From the NCBI RefSeq assembly GCF_904846605.1, contig NZ_CAJHBI010000008.1, positions 50,856-114,855 of the forward strand: a DNA stretch of 64,000 nucleotides. Reading direction: 5' to 3'. Source of the DNA: Psychrobacter sp. 72-O-c (GTDB lineage: Bacteria > Pseudomonadota > Gammaproteobacteria > Pseudomonadales > Moraxellaceae). The notes beneath the pieces are model-generated. The model was not told the origin of the DNA. It saw only the letters and a list, made by a program, of their open reading frames with translations, and did not search any database. The position numbers and the translations under genes were made by a program. Position 1 is the stretch's first letter. The number at the start of each line of letters is the position of its first letter. This document shows, in pieces, positions 19,155-28,355 of the stretch.

Positions 19155-19445
19155 CCAAACTGTAAAATATATCTTACTCATATTACTCAGTGATTGGCAC
19201 TCGTTACGCTTTAAGACTGGTGACACGGGTTGTTTTTAATTATGATAGATACTTTTTACTCAGCCATTGTTTAATAGTAACGGTTAATAGTGAGGATCAG
19301 TGTTAAAAACGTTATGCTGTACTTATTAACCTCTTAACACTAACAACGCTGTTTGCTATTAATTTCCGTTTGCCTGATCACTAAGACACACACTTAGCCA
19401 AGTAGAAACGAATAACAGCATTGCAACAGGCAAAAGGATACATTT
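19155..19445. other. Leader region of the DUF4442 gene
   Basis: Together with copy B this fills the 500-base gap between the HNH gene and the DUF4442 gene. The rest is AT-rich; no operator, small gene or hairpin was recognised. Confidence 0.4.
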
Positions 19446-20003
19446 ATGAGCTTATTACCCAAAAACTTTGAGACCTTAAAACGTAACGCCAAAAAAAATC
19501 TCATGCCACTGCTAACCCCGCATCTGCTTAAGTTGCGTATAAATACCTACGCCCCTTATATCGGTGCGGGTATCAAGGTCGAACATATCAATTTGGATCA
19601 AGGATTATGTGTGGTCAGTATGAAGCTTAATGCCTTCAATAAAAATATCGTAGGGACACAATTTGGCGGTAGCTTATACTCGATGGTCGATCCATTTTAT
19701 ATGCTCATGCTCATGCATCAACTGGGCAGCACTTATGTGGTCTGGGATAAAAGTTCAAACATCGAGTTTATTGCACCGGGTAACAGTAAAGTCAGAACAC
19801 GGATGAAAATCCCTAGCACTGAGATTGCTACCATTCAAGAGCTAGCAAAAGATGGCGAGGCTGTCTTTCGCGAATACACGACGGATATCGTTGATGAGCA
19901 GCAAAAAATCATCGCAACTGTGACCAAAACTATTTACATACGCTTGCGTAAACACAGTAAATCTAAAAACCAGAGTAGCCGCATCGATAATATAGAGTCA
20001 TAA
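19446..20003 (+). CDS. DUF4442 hotdog-fold protein
   Basis: A 185-residue protein of the DUF4442 group of hotdog-fold thioesterase-like proteins. The motif NIVGTQFGGSLYSMVDPFYMLML (about residues 68-90) corresponds to the central hotdog helix; VWDKSSNIEFIAPGNSKV is the following strand region. Acyl-CoA hydrolysis is plausible from the fold but unproven. The C-terminal 20 residues are Ser/Lys-rich. Own leader and own strong terminator. Confidence 0.8.
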   Translation: MSLLPKNFETLKRNAKKNLMPLLTPHLLKLRINTYAPYIGAGIKVEHINLDQGLCVVSMKLNAFNKNIVGTQFGGSLYSMVDPFYMLMLMHQLGSTYVVWDKSSNIEFIAPGNSKVRTRMKIPSTEIATIQELAKDGEAVFREYTTDIVDEQQKIIATVTKTIYIRLRKHSKSKNQSSRIDNIES

Positions 20004-20024
20004 AAAATAAAACCCATACATACA

Positions 20025-20061
20025 AAAACCCCAATCCGGCTTTAGCACAGATTGGGGTTTT
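20025..20061 (+). terminator. Rho-independent terminator of the DUF4442 gene
   Basis: AAAACCCCAATC (20025-20036) and GATTGGGGTTTT (20050-20061) form a perfect 12-bp stem with a 13-base loop; TGTCTTTTTT follows. Confidence 0.92.
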
Positions 20062-20193
20062 GTCTTTTTTGGTACGCCCACTTATTTATATGATAAACCT
20101 ATGAATAAGGGCTTGTATCTACTTCTGCCTATTTACCCTAGCGTATTAATAAACGCTAAGGCAAACGGCAAGCTTGAGCTTAGATACTTATGC

Positions 20194-20625
20194 TTAAATA
20201 CCTGGTGCAGTCTCAACCGCATCAGGTACGCCAGCGTCAGTTTTTTTCTGAGCGCCTTTTTTTGCAGGACGGACACCAAGCTTTTCGCGGATACGTGCTG
20301 ATTTACCAGAACGCTCACGTAAGTAGTACAGTTTCGCACGGCGAACAGCACCGCGACGTTTCACTACAATGCTATCAATGATAGGTGAATGCAATTGGAA
20401 TGCACGCTCAACGCCAACACCGCTTGAAGTTTTACGGACGGTAAACGCTGAGTTTAGACCGCGGTTGCGCTTGGCAATAACGACGCCTTCAAAAGCCTGT
20501 AAACGCTCACGCTCACCTTCACGTACTTTTACTTGAACCACGATGGTATCACCGGGGGCAAAACTAGGACGCTCAAGCAATTGAGCGTTTTCAATGACCT
20601 GAACCAATGGATGCTTGTTGCTCAT
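20194..20625 (-). CDS. rplS: 50S ribosomal protein L19
   Basis: Large-subunit protein at the 30S-50S interface. 143 residues; the core ([76 protein letters not shown]) is canonical. The C-terminal ~25 residues, rich in Lys, Ala and Asp, are a lineage-specific extension beyond the E. coli protein. Last gene of rpsP-rimM-trmD-rplS, separated from trmD by 224 bases. GAGGAGATAACTCTC precedes the ATG. Confidence 0.98.
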   Translation of the reverse strand: MSNKHPLVQVIENAQLLERPSFAPGDTIVVQVKVREGERERLQAFEGVVIAKRNRGLNSAFTVRKTSSGVGVERAFQLHSPIIDSIVVKRRGAVRRAKLYYLRERSGKSARIREKLGVRPAKKGAQKKTDAGVPDAVETAPGI

Positions 20626-20849
20626 GAGAGTTATCTCCTCACATTAGATAATAGAGGCTTAACGCATATCACCTGTTTGTAATAAGTAATCATGCCCTTC
20701 AATACTATTTTGTATTAAATCGACACAACGTAAATTGGGTAGCAAACGGCCATTATGGTATGACCTGTTTAGTGTTGCTCAAAATTTTATTGCTTAACTG
20801 TTTATCTAACTATCAAAGCCACTATTTATAAAAAAGCTCTTTATAAAAG

Positions 20850-21614
20850 CTACTTTTTATCTGCTTTTGCCAATGCCTTTAACCACTTAGCTTGCTGAGC
20901 CGTTGGTGTGAACGCTTGCCATAAGTCTAGACGCCGCGTTTGCGTACGTTCAACTTGCTGGCTAAAGCGCCACTTAGCGATATTGGCATGATGACCTGAG
21001 AGTAGTACCTCAGGAACTGCCATACCAGCAAACTCATGCGGCTTGGTATAGTGTGGGCAGTCAAGCAAACCATCGACAAACGAGTCTTGCTCTGCTGACT
21101 TATCATCGCCCATGATATCGGGCAGACGACGTATCACACTATCCATTAGCACCATTGCTGGCAGCTCACCACCGCTCAACACATAGTCGCCAAGTGACAC
21201 TTCCATATCGACGTACTGCGATAATAGGCGCTCATCAATACCTTCGTAACGACCACATAACAAAATCATGCCGTCATACTCAGCCATGCTGACCACGCTA
21301 CTTTCACTCAGCGTCTGCCCTTGCGGTGACATATAAATCACCGGACAGTGCGCTTTGTCTATACGGCAACCGTGTTGGCTTGCGCGCAGGCGGGCATCCT
21401 CAATAGCTTGTGACAATGGCTCGGCCATCATCACCATGCCAGGACCTCCACCATAAGGACGTTCATCAATACGGCGATAGTTGTCAGTAGTGTAATCACG
21501 CGGGTTAATACATTCAATCGTGACTTGCTCCTGAGTGACTGCGCGCCCCGTGATACCAAAATCACGAATCGACGCAAACATCTCAGGAAAAATACTAATC
21601 ACGGCAAAATACAT
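20850..21614 (-). CDS. trmD: tRNA (guanine37-N1)-methyltransferase TrmD
   Basis: SAM-dependent SPOUT methyltransferase that makes m1G37 and so prevents +1 frameshifting. 254 residues. The trefoil-knot motifs are intact: [45 protein letters not shown]. The C-terminal domain starts at [26 protein letters not shown]. Third in the rpsP operon. Confidence 0.98.
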   Translation of the reverse strand: MYFAVISIFPEMFASIRDFGITGRAVTQEQVTIECINPRDYTTDNYRRIDERPYGGGPGMVMMAEPLSQAIEDARLRASQHGCRIDKAHCPVIYMSPQGQTLSESSVVSMAEYDGMILLCGRYEGIDERLLSQYVDMEVSLGDYVLSGGELPAMVLMDSVIRRLPDIMGDDKSAEQDSFVDGLLDCPHYTKPHEFAGMAVPEVLLSGHHANIAKWRFSQQVERTQTRRLDLWQAFTPTAQQAKWLKALAKADKK

Positions 21615-21694
21615 CTGAATCCTACATAAATACGTCTACATAACAACTACTACGTTAGCTTAATGCTATTGAAAGTAAATTAATAAGCGCTAAA

Positions 21695-22228
21695 TTAGTA
21701 GTCGCTCGGCCATGCCACAAGCACGGTTTTGCCGGCCATATCGACCTGCATAACCGTTTGCTTATGCCACGGTATCATGCGTTCTTCAGCATCTAAACTG
21801 TCTGAGTTTGCCGCTACCCGCATAAGGTCATGGGCACCGGTCTCAAACATCTCAGTAATATCGCCAAGATATTCGTCTTGCTCATTCATCACCCGAAGAC
21901 CAACCAAATCCGACCAGTAATATTCGTCTTCAGCGGTTTCTGGTAGTATGTCTTGAGCAACCCAAAGGGTCACACCATTCATAGTCTCGGCGACGTTTCG
22001 GTCGGGAACTTGCTCAAACTGAGCCACAAGCCCTGTTCCTTGCTGACGCCAAGACTTTACGGTCAATGGCTTCATACCAGTAGCTGTTTTCATCCACCAC
22101 GATTTAATATCAAATATCGCCGCGTGGTCATCGGTATCGCTAAACACCCACAGCCAGCCTTTAATGCCATAAGGCTTTTTGAGCTGACCGATTTTCATAA
22201 GGGTGCTGGCGTCTGGTACTGGTGACAT
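21695..22228 (-). CDS. rimM: 16S rRNA processing protein RimM
   Basis: Ribosome maturation factor for the 30S head, binding S19. 177 residues with the N-terminal RimM domain (IGQLKKPYGIKGWLWVFSDTD) and C-terminal PRC-barrel (EYYWSDLVGLRVMNEQDEYLGDITEMFETGAHDLMRV, given here in part; conserved PWH near the end). It lies between rpsP and trmD in the canonical order. Confidence 0.96.
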   Translation of the reverse strand: MSPVPDASTLMKIGQLKKPYGIKGWLWVFSDTDDHAAIFDIKSWWMKTATGMKPLTVKSWRQQGTGLVAQFEQVPDRNVAETMNGVTLWVAQDILPETAEDEYYWSDLVGLRVMNEQDEYLGDITEMFETGAHDLMRVAANSDSLDAEERMIPWHKQTVMQVDMAGKTVLVAWPSDY

Positions 22229-22428
22229 AACGGCTAACCTAACAGGATATAAATAGCAGTAGATAAATAGCGATTATTAAGACTTTAATTAACAAAGGTC
22301 AATTAAAACCTTAACAATCAATCAAAACAGCGATAAACAGTTAATCGCGTACACTGGTTAGACCAGCTACGCTATGTTTTCTAAAGCCGAGCAATCAATG
22401 CTCAATGACTAGACTTAACAACTGGCAA

Positions 22429-22698
22429 TTAAGCAGTTGCTTCAGTGCTAGCCGCAGCTTTATTGTAAGCTTTTGCTAATGAAGCAACGCGGTCTGAAGG
22501 TTGTGCGCCTTTTGCGATCCACGCGTTATACGTGTCCATATTTAAGCGTACAGCTTCTTCTGACTCTTTAGCGAGCGGGTTAAAAAAGCCAATGTTTTCA
22601 ATGTAGCGACCGTCACGCGCGCGGCGTTGATCAGCAACAACAACTTGATAAAATGGGCGTTTCTTGGCACCGCCCCGTGCTAAACGAATAACAACCAT
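22429..22698 (-). CDS. rpsP: 30S ribosomal protein S16
   Basis: First gene of the rpsP-rimM-trmD-rplS operon. 89 residues; the start [20 protein letters not shown] is canonical, as is [16 protein letters not shown]. The operon promoter must lie in the 22699-23197 gap. The 200-base space to rimM is longer than usual. Confidence 0.98.
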   Translation of the reverse strand: MVVIRLARGGAKKRPFYQVVVADQRRARDGRYIENIGFFNPLAKESEEAVRLNMDTYNAWIAKGAQPSDRVASLAKAYNKAAASTEATA

Positions 22699-23197
22699 GT
22701 GAATTCTCTCTTTCGCAGGTATACCAAAAAGGGCATAATTATATCACAGTCTTATTTTATTGAAAACATAAACTGTGCATATTTAATTATTTTATAACAA
22801 TAACTTAAATGTTGCTCGGTGTAAAATAATATCGATGCTGAACGTCAATTCTCAACGGTTACTATCAAGGATAAACCTCTATTATTTGTTGTTTAAATTC
22901 TAATAAGCAAAACAGTATAGGTTATTATAGCTCAACCAACCCTCATCTAGGCCATTATCCTTTATTGAGTTATCCGTGATAACCCTAGCAGAGCTATTGT
23001 TCAGTTATGCTATGCTGTAACAAATTGCGGCTGTGTCATAAAAGTTTGATGCTACTGATTTTAAGTTTATAAGAAGTAAAATGGCTTTCAACTGTAAGCA
23101 GTACAACCTGTTATTAACTGCTCGATTCGCTGACTACTCAATTGTTGCTAATCATCTGTTTTATCTTATTCAATAACTACAAAAACATTGGATCCTT
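22699..23197. other. Divergent region rpsP / sensor kinase
   Basis: About 500 AT-rich bases. It must contain the rpsP operon promoter and that of the kinase. I looked for a response-regulator remnant here, because the kinase lacks its OmpR partner, and saw none. No hairpin or small gene was recognised. Confidence 0.5.
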
Positions 23198-24688
23198 ATG
23201 ACCACCCCCACTCCACAATCACATCGTAAAGGCTGGTTTGCACGTTACTATCCCAATAGCTGGTCTAACAGCTGGTTGACCACCTTGATGGTGATTTTTA
23301 TTGTGATTATCAGTGTTAGTTTATCAATTTGGTTTTTTTGGCGCAGTCTATATTTACCAGAACTGAAAAACCATGCTCGTTACTTAACCAGTGAGCTGCG
23401 TCTGATGAATAGTGCCAAAAAAGACTGGCAGGACAATCCAGAGGTGCGTCAATGGATTTATCGGCATTCGCATGTGGTAGTGGTTGATAACCCCAGTGAT
23501 TTTCCACAGGTTTCAGACAAAGCCTTTGTAGGGGTTTTTACCGATGTACTACAACAAGAAATTAGTGCTCAGCTAGGTCGGCCTGTGGAGGTTTATTTTA
23601 AGTTTAAGCCTACCCCACAACTATGGGTCCAAGACAGTCGTGATGACAGTTTTTGGATTCGCGAACCGGTGGTTTATTACTCGCAATATAGTCCGACATT
23701 GTTAATATTGTTCTTAATCGGGCTGCCGTTATTAACGCTGCTGACTATTATCTTATTGGCGCGGCAATTAAACCGTCCGTTGCGCTATCTACAGCGTGCT
23801 GCCACCAATTACATTCGCCTCGGTCACGCCACGATTTTGCCCACGCGTGCAGGTCCTACTGAAATCCGTCAAGTGAATATGGCCTTTAATCGTCTGTTTA
23901 CGACACTTAATCAAGCACAAAAAGAGCGGACAATTATGCTCGCAGGTATCTCTCATGACTTGCGCACGCCCCTTACCCGCATGCGCTTAACCGCTGAGAT
24001 GCTACCGGATGATTTTTTCCGTGAAGGTCTCATCTATGATATCGAGGATATGGACGCTATTTTAGAGCAGTTCATCTCATATATGAAAGATGGCTCCGAT
24101 GAGCCGGTACGCCTAACCAATCTAGATGTTATCTTTAATGAGATTATGGTGCAATTTGCACCCATGAAGTTTGTTTATCAGTCAGAATGTGATAAAGCCG
24201 TGCCGGTACGCCCGCTATCGATTAAGCGCTTGGTTATTAACTTAGTCAATAATGCCAATCGTTATGGCAAACCACCGATTTATTTGTCCGCGACTGTGGT
24301 ACCCACGTTTATAGAAACAGCCGTGGTAGAAGATCCTGACGTGGTTACTGAAAGTGAGGTCAATAAAGAAGCACAAGAGCAATTAATGATTTGCGTACGT
24401 GACTGTGGTAGCGGGGTGGCAGAAGATCAGTTAGAGCGTATCATGCAGCCATTTGAGCGCGGCGAGACTGCTCGTACCACCCAAGGTAGCGGGCTGGGTC
24501 TGGCTATCGTTAGCCGTATTGCAGGGTTGCACCATGGCACAGTTGAGGCCATTAATCATCCGGATGGCGGATTACAAGTTTGTGTAAGAATCCCTTTAAT
24601 TTCTAAAGTCGCTGGAGATGACACATTAGCAGCTCAGGCGAAGGACTTACCTGTCCCTAATAATAGGGTAAATGGTGAAGACTATTAG
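23198..24688 (+). CDS. envZ: EnvZ-like sensor histidine kinase (no adjacent regulator)
   Basis: A 496-residue inner-membrane kinase. TM1 at about residues 28-50, a periplasmic region of ~115 residues, TM2 at about 167-190, then HAMP. The H-box AGISHDLRTPLTRMRLTAEML has the phosphorylated His at about residue 253 and closely resembles EnvZ, as do the N-box NLVNNANRYGKP and G-boxes (CGSGVAEDQ, QPFERGETARTTQGSGLGLAI). A 27-residue acidic insertion (VVEDPDVVTESEVNKEAQ) sits in the ATP domain. EnvZ is normally coded just after ompR; here the upstream neighbour is the divergent rpsP, so its regulator must be elsewhere. Confidence 0.82.
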   Translation: MTTPTPQSHRKGWFARYYPNSWSNSWLTTLMVIFIVIISVSLSIWFFWRSLYLPELKNHARYLTSELRLMNSAKKDWQDNPEVRQWIYRHSHVVVVDNPSDFPQVSDKAFVGVFTDVLQQEISAQLGRPVEVYFKFKPTPQLWVQDSRDDSFWIREPVVYYSQYSPTLLILFLIGLPLLTLLTIILLARQLNRPLRYLQRAATNYIRLGHATILPTRAGPTEIRQVNMAFNRLFTTLNQAQKERTIMLAGISHDLRTPLTRMRLTAEMLPDDFFREGLIYDIEDMDAILEQFISYMKDGSDEPVRLTNLDVIFNEIMVQFAPMKFVYQSECDKAVPVRPLSIKRLVINLVNNANRYGKPPIYLSATVVPTFIETAVVEDPDVVTESEVNKEAQEQLMICVRDCGSGVAEDQLERIMQPFERGETARTTQGSGLGLAIVSRIAGLHHGTVEAINHPDGGLQVCVRIPLISKVAGDDTLAAQAKDLPVPNNRVNGEDY

Positions 24689-24815
24689 AAAGAAGCTATT
24701 ATAAAAATCCATTAAAAAAAGCCATAAAGACGTTGCTATCAAAAGGCTTATGATATCAAAAAGATGACTCTATTAAAAAAATACTGGCTAACACACGACT
24801 ATAGATAAGTCAGTA

Positions 24816-24995
24816 TCAGTCTTTACTGCCGATAGGTGGCGCAAGAAGCTTTGCGCTATTGGTAAAAGGTAGCGGGCGGGTTATTTCAGCTTGCGCGGTC
24901 TGTAAGCTCTGAGTGATGGTCGGCTGCTGAGCAAATAGATAGTAACCAAGCGTTATAGCATTCAATAGTACCAAACCGCCAAATAAATACGGCAT
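24816..24995 (-). CDS. Small membrane-anchored protein, 59 residues
   Basis: A short gene starting at ATG 24995 with a good ribosome binding site (GGAGAACAG just upstream) and ending TGA at 24816. The product begins MPYLFGGLVLLNAITLGYYLF: one hydrophobic segment at about residues 4-21 with an N-terminus short enough to be a membrane anchor, followed by a hydrophilic tail rich in Thr, Gln, Ala and Pro (PTITQSLQTAQAEITRPLP). I do not recognise a family; a single-pass membrane peptide is the best description. It is convergent with the EnvZ-like kinase gene and lies 272 bases downstream of the end of bfmS on the same strand. Confidence 0.6.
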   Translation of the reverse strand: MPYLFGGLVLLNAITLGYYLFAQQPTITQSLQTAQAEITRPLPFTNSAKLLAPPIGSKD

Positions 24996-25048
24996 CCTCT
25001 GTTCTCCTATACTTTTTAAATTACAATAAAAGTTAATCGCTCTAGTTC

Positions 25049-25123
25049 GTTATTGTTTAACCAGTTATTGTTTAACCGGTTGCTATTTGGCCAACTAATA
25101 TCTAATCCGTTATTATTTATAGC
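25049..25123. repeat. 15-bp tandem repeat
   Basis: Two nearly identical units GTTATTGTTTAACC(A/G) at 25049-25078 are followed by three diverging ones to 25123 (third GTTGCTATTTGGCCA, fifth GTTATTATTTATAGC). Non-coding, in the gap between the small membrane protein gene and bfmS. Confidence 0.6.
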
Positions 25124-25267
25124 CCTTATTATAAAAAGTGCTCAACCTGAGTAATTAGTGTGTTTTGAACCTATTACTCTTGCGCTGACAAACACTACTT
25201 GTGAATACCTAACAAGCCCTAGTAATGATTATGGATAATGTTACCCACCCAAGTATTTAAGTCTGTC

Positions 25268-26956
25268 TTATTGAGCATCAAAATCACGGTCACTTTTTTC
25301 TTGTGTTAGCTCATCGGCAACGATAGTTTGAGTCAAAGGCTTGATGGGCCAAGTCATCACAAATCGCGCGCCGCCAAGTTCTTGGCTTTCATCTACTTTC
25401 ATACTACCATTAAACCAGAATGCAATACGTGACACGATAGACAAGCCCAGCCCATAACCACCTGATGCGCGCGTACGGCTATCATCTAAACGTGAAAATG
25501 GAATAAAGACCTTTTCACGATCAGCCTCTGCAATACCCTGTCCATCGTCCTCGACACTAACGAAGGCATTACCTTTTTTGACCCCAGCGCTAATAATAAT
25601 AGTGGTCTCTGCATAACGCAAGGCGTTACCGGCAAGGTTTTGAATAACGCGATGCAAGTAACGTCTATCCGCTACCGCCGTTACTTTAGCATTTGGCGGA
25701 TTACCGACAATTTGAATAGGCTTACCTAAGGCATTGGTTTCACGCTCAATCTGCTCAACCAGCTCTTTAAGATTTACCGACTCTAAGTCTAATTTCGGCG
25801 AGCCCTCTTCAAGCTTAGCATAAGTCAACATCTCATCAATTAGCCCGTTGAGCGACTCAATATCCTCATCAATATAATCACGCTGGGTGAAGCGTGAGTC
25901 TTCATCGTCCGTGTCTGCTAACATATCTACCGCAAAGCGAATACGCGCAACGGGCGTACGCAGCTCATGTGAAACTGCGCGAGTCAACTCGCGCTGCGAC
26001 TCAATTAACCGTTTAATATGAGCTGTCATCGCATTGAAAGTAGCCGACAGACGGGAAATCTCATCTTGACCGAGAACTTGTACTTGACTGTCTAGATTGC
26101 CTTTGCTGACTTCATCAACCCCTACTTGGATCAGCTGTAACTTACGCTCCAGCGGAAAAATCAGCGCATAGACACCCAGACTGATCAAAAACATGCTGAT
26201 AAGTACCATGCTGATAATCAAATTAAGCGGAAACCAATTAAATAATGGCACAGGGCCCATTAAGATCGCCATGTCATTAATCTCGGATGGCACAATAATT
26301 TTGATAGATGAGCTACCCTGACTGGTGTTGGTATCTTCTAATAAGATAACCACCTCGTCACGACGCAAGCGTGCCATTTGATCATTATCTAAATCTAGTG
26401 TGTTCACTCCTTTAAAGCTTAAAGGAAAAGAAAACCTTTTTTCTAACTCTGCTAAACGATCGCGCTTGGCGGATAGCGTAGTATAGTAAGATAAGTCGTC
26501 TAACAAAAACACGGCCATCGCACGCACTTGTTGTTCTGAGACTTGCGATATTCTTGCTGTTAAGACATTGTTACTATCTGGCAGACGATGATACACATCG
26601 GCATATGTAGGCTGAGTGAAATAACGTACTACCGTGCCATCGTTATCAAACCGGCGTAACTCACTGGCGTTAAAGTCAACTTCATTGATAGGCACAATAC
26701 GAAAATTCGAACCGAATAAGCTACTAGCATCAGACAACCAGTATTCGCGCTGGGTCTCGTCATCTTGATTAGAAATCCCTTCACTGACCAAATAAAAAGC
26801 GCCTGTTGCCATATTTTCGCGGTAGGACTGCACACGCTCTTTATTGATAGTATCCATTAATAGCTGCGCAAATAATGCCACACATAAGCAGACGATTAAC
26901 AGTCCAGCATAAATACGAACAAAAATACTGTGTTTTAAAGAAGAGACTAATGACAT
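25268..26956 (-). CDS. bfmS: Sensor histidine kinase BfmS (RstB-like)
   Basis: Sensor partner of BfmR; in Acinetobacter this pair controls envelope, capsule and biofilm genes. 562 residues from the ATG at 26956 (a TTG at 26971 is possible but lacks a better ribosome binding site). TM1 about residues 12-32, periplasmic sensor to about 240, TM2 about 245-268, HAMP, H-box TRAVSHELRTPVARIRFAVDML, N-box NLAGNALRYAE, G-box DDGQGIAEADREKVFIPFSR and GGYGLGLSIVSRI. A terminator-like hairpin lies between bfmR and bfmS, so bfmS may have its own promoter. Confidence 0.85.
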   Translation of the reverse strand: MSLVSSLKHSIFVRIYAGLLIVCLCVALFAQLLMDTINKERVQSYRENMATGAFYLVSEGISNQDDETQREYWLSDASSLFGSNFRIVPINEVDFNASELRRFDNDGTVVRYFTQPTYADVYHRLPDSNNVLTARISQVSEQQVRAMAVFLLDDLSYYTTLSAKRDRLAELEKRFSFPLSFKGVNTLDLDNDQMARLRRDEVVILLEDTNTSQGSSSIKIIVPSEINDMAILMGPVPLFNWFPLNLIISMVLISMFLISLGVYALIFPLERKLQLIQVGVDEVSKGNLDSQVQVLGQDEISRLSATFNAMTAHIKRLIESQRELTRAVSHELRTPVARIRFAVDMLADTDDEDSRFTQRDYIDEDIESLNGLIDEMLTYAKLEEGSPKLDLESVNLKELVEQIERETNALGKPIQIVGNPPNAKVTAVADRRYLHRVIQNLAGNALRYAETTIIISAGVKKGNAFVSVEDDGQGIAEADREKVFIPFSRLDDSRTRASGGYGLGLSIVSRIAFWFNGSMKVDESQELGGARFVMTWPIKPLTQTIVADELTQEKSDRDFDAQ

Positions 26957-27097
26957 ACGTGCTGTGACCAACCTATTGAATAATTTGTTGACTAATTATG
27001 ACTACCTGAGCATAAAATTAGAGCGTGGATTCTAACGCTTAATTAAACCACATAATATGCTATTTAAGTTTAAAAGATTAACTTTCATCCGTAAAAA

Positions 27098-27116
27098 AAC
27101 CAGCACAAGGCTGGTT
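27098..27116 (-). terminator. Terminator-like hairpin between bfmR and bfmS
   Basis: Read on the minus strand: AACCAGC, loop CTTGT, GCTGGTT followed by TTTTT. A 7-bp stem with U-run placed after the bfmR stop and about 140 bases before bfmS; it should reduce read-through. Confidence 0.75.
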
Positions 27117-27167
27117 CTTTGTCTTACTATAACTGATTATAAATTTATCGAGGCTGGCTTAATAAAA

Positions 27168-27884
27168 CTAGTTGCCTTCTTTTACGAATAGATAACCTTT
27201 ACTACGTACAGTTTTAATACGTTTTGGATTCTCTGGATCATCGCCAATCTTAGGGCGAATACGTGAGATACGCACATCAATAGAACGATCTTGACCGTCA
27301 TACTCGATACCGCGTAGACGCTCAAAGATGTCTTCACGTGATAAGATACGACCCGCATTGGAGGCAAGTAACCACAACAAATCATATTCAGCACTGGTAA
27401 AGTCGACTAATTCATCATTTAAGGTCACTGAACGCCCGCCATTATCAATGACTAAGTCACCAAACTCTAAGCGCTGTGGTACATCTTCTGATGGGGCATT
27501 TTCCGAGCGGCGTAGTAAGGCACGAATACGCGCTAACAGTACACGTGGCTGAGCAGGCTTAGCGACATAATCATCGGCCCCCATCTCAAGGCCGAGTACC
27601 TGATCCATATCTTCGGTACGTGCGGTAAGCATCAAAATAGGGTTTTGATAATGCGGGCGAACTTCACGGCACACCGTCAAACCATCGCTACCAGGAAGCA
27701 TAACATCAAGCACTACTAAATCTGGCTGTTCATTAACGATACGGCGAATAGCACGATTACCGTCAGTTTCAATCGCTACTTCCAAGCCATTTTTGACCAA
27801 ATAGTCTTGGGTCAACATAGCCAGACGCTCATCATCCTCAACAATCAAAATTCGGGGAGTGTTGTCTTCTTCAGTCATTGACAT
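27168..27884 (-). CDS. bfmR: Response regulator BfmR (OmpR/PhoB family)
   Basis: 238 residues, the same length as Acinetobacter BfmR and very similar throughout, e.g. ILIVEDDERLAMLTQDYL, MGADDYVAKPAQPRVLLARI, IEYDGQDRSIDVRISRIRPK. Receiver domain about residues 11-125 with phospho-acceptor Asp60 in LVVLDVMLPG and Lys in the conserved KP; winged-helix DNA-binding domain about 138-235. The regulator precedes its sensor on the minus strand. AGAGGATATAACA precedes the ATG. Confidence 0.93.
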   Translation of the reverse strand: MSMTEEDNTPRILIVEDDERLAMLTQDYLVKNGLEVAIETDGNRAIRRIVNEQPDLVVLDVMLPGSDGLTVCREVRPHYQNPILMLTARTEDMDQVLGLEMGADDYVAKPAQPRVLLARIRALLRRSENAPSEDVPQRLEFGDLVIDNGGRSVTLNDELVDFTSAEYDLLWLLASNAGRILSREDIFERLRGIEYDGQDRSIDVRISRIRPKIGDDPENPKRIKTVRSKGYLFVKEGN

Positions 27885-28355
27885 TGTTATATCCTCTAAT
27901 GTAGAAAAATTAATAGCAGGGAAGTTAATAGCACAATAAAGTGGAACAATTCATGTCCGTATAGATGGTACAAACTTGGTAGCACAGTATACTATCAAAC
28001 GCACAGCTTCCTATACTATAGCCTATTGTCGTTAACAAAACCTATAAACAACTTATAATAAAACTTTAGTTGTCATCCAAAATTCATCTCTTTTACACCG
28101 TTCAAACGACAAATGATAGTACTGTTTAGTTATTGACTATAGAGCTGGCAAAAAAACGTTCAGCCATTTACTAAAACATTACTGTTGCCCCAATATAACT
28201 AAATATTATGACCACCGCTAGTGACTTTAATAATGACTGGCCATTATCGCTTTAATATTAGCAACACCTAGGTATTTTACTAGCCATTGTTTTGCTAGCC
28301 ACCGTTTCTTAGCTGCTAGTTTGCTAATTTGCTAATCTTTGTTTTTTGAAAAAGC
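27885..28355. other. Upstream region of bfmR, up to the IS30 end
   Basis: About 470 AT-rich bases holding the bfmR promoter region. Its outer part (28275-28345) has short repeated words (GCTAGCCA, TTTGCTAA twice). No gene was recognised. Confidence 0.45.

Noticed and set aside
20147..20168. Hairpin TAGCGT/ACGCTA downstream of rplS
   Set aside because: Short stem with a bulge and no T-run on the minus strand; not convincing as the rplS terminator.
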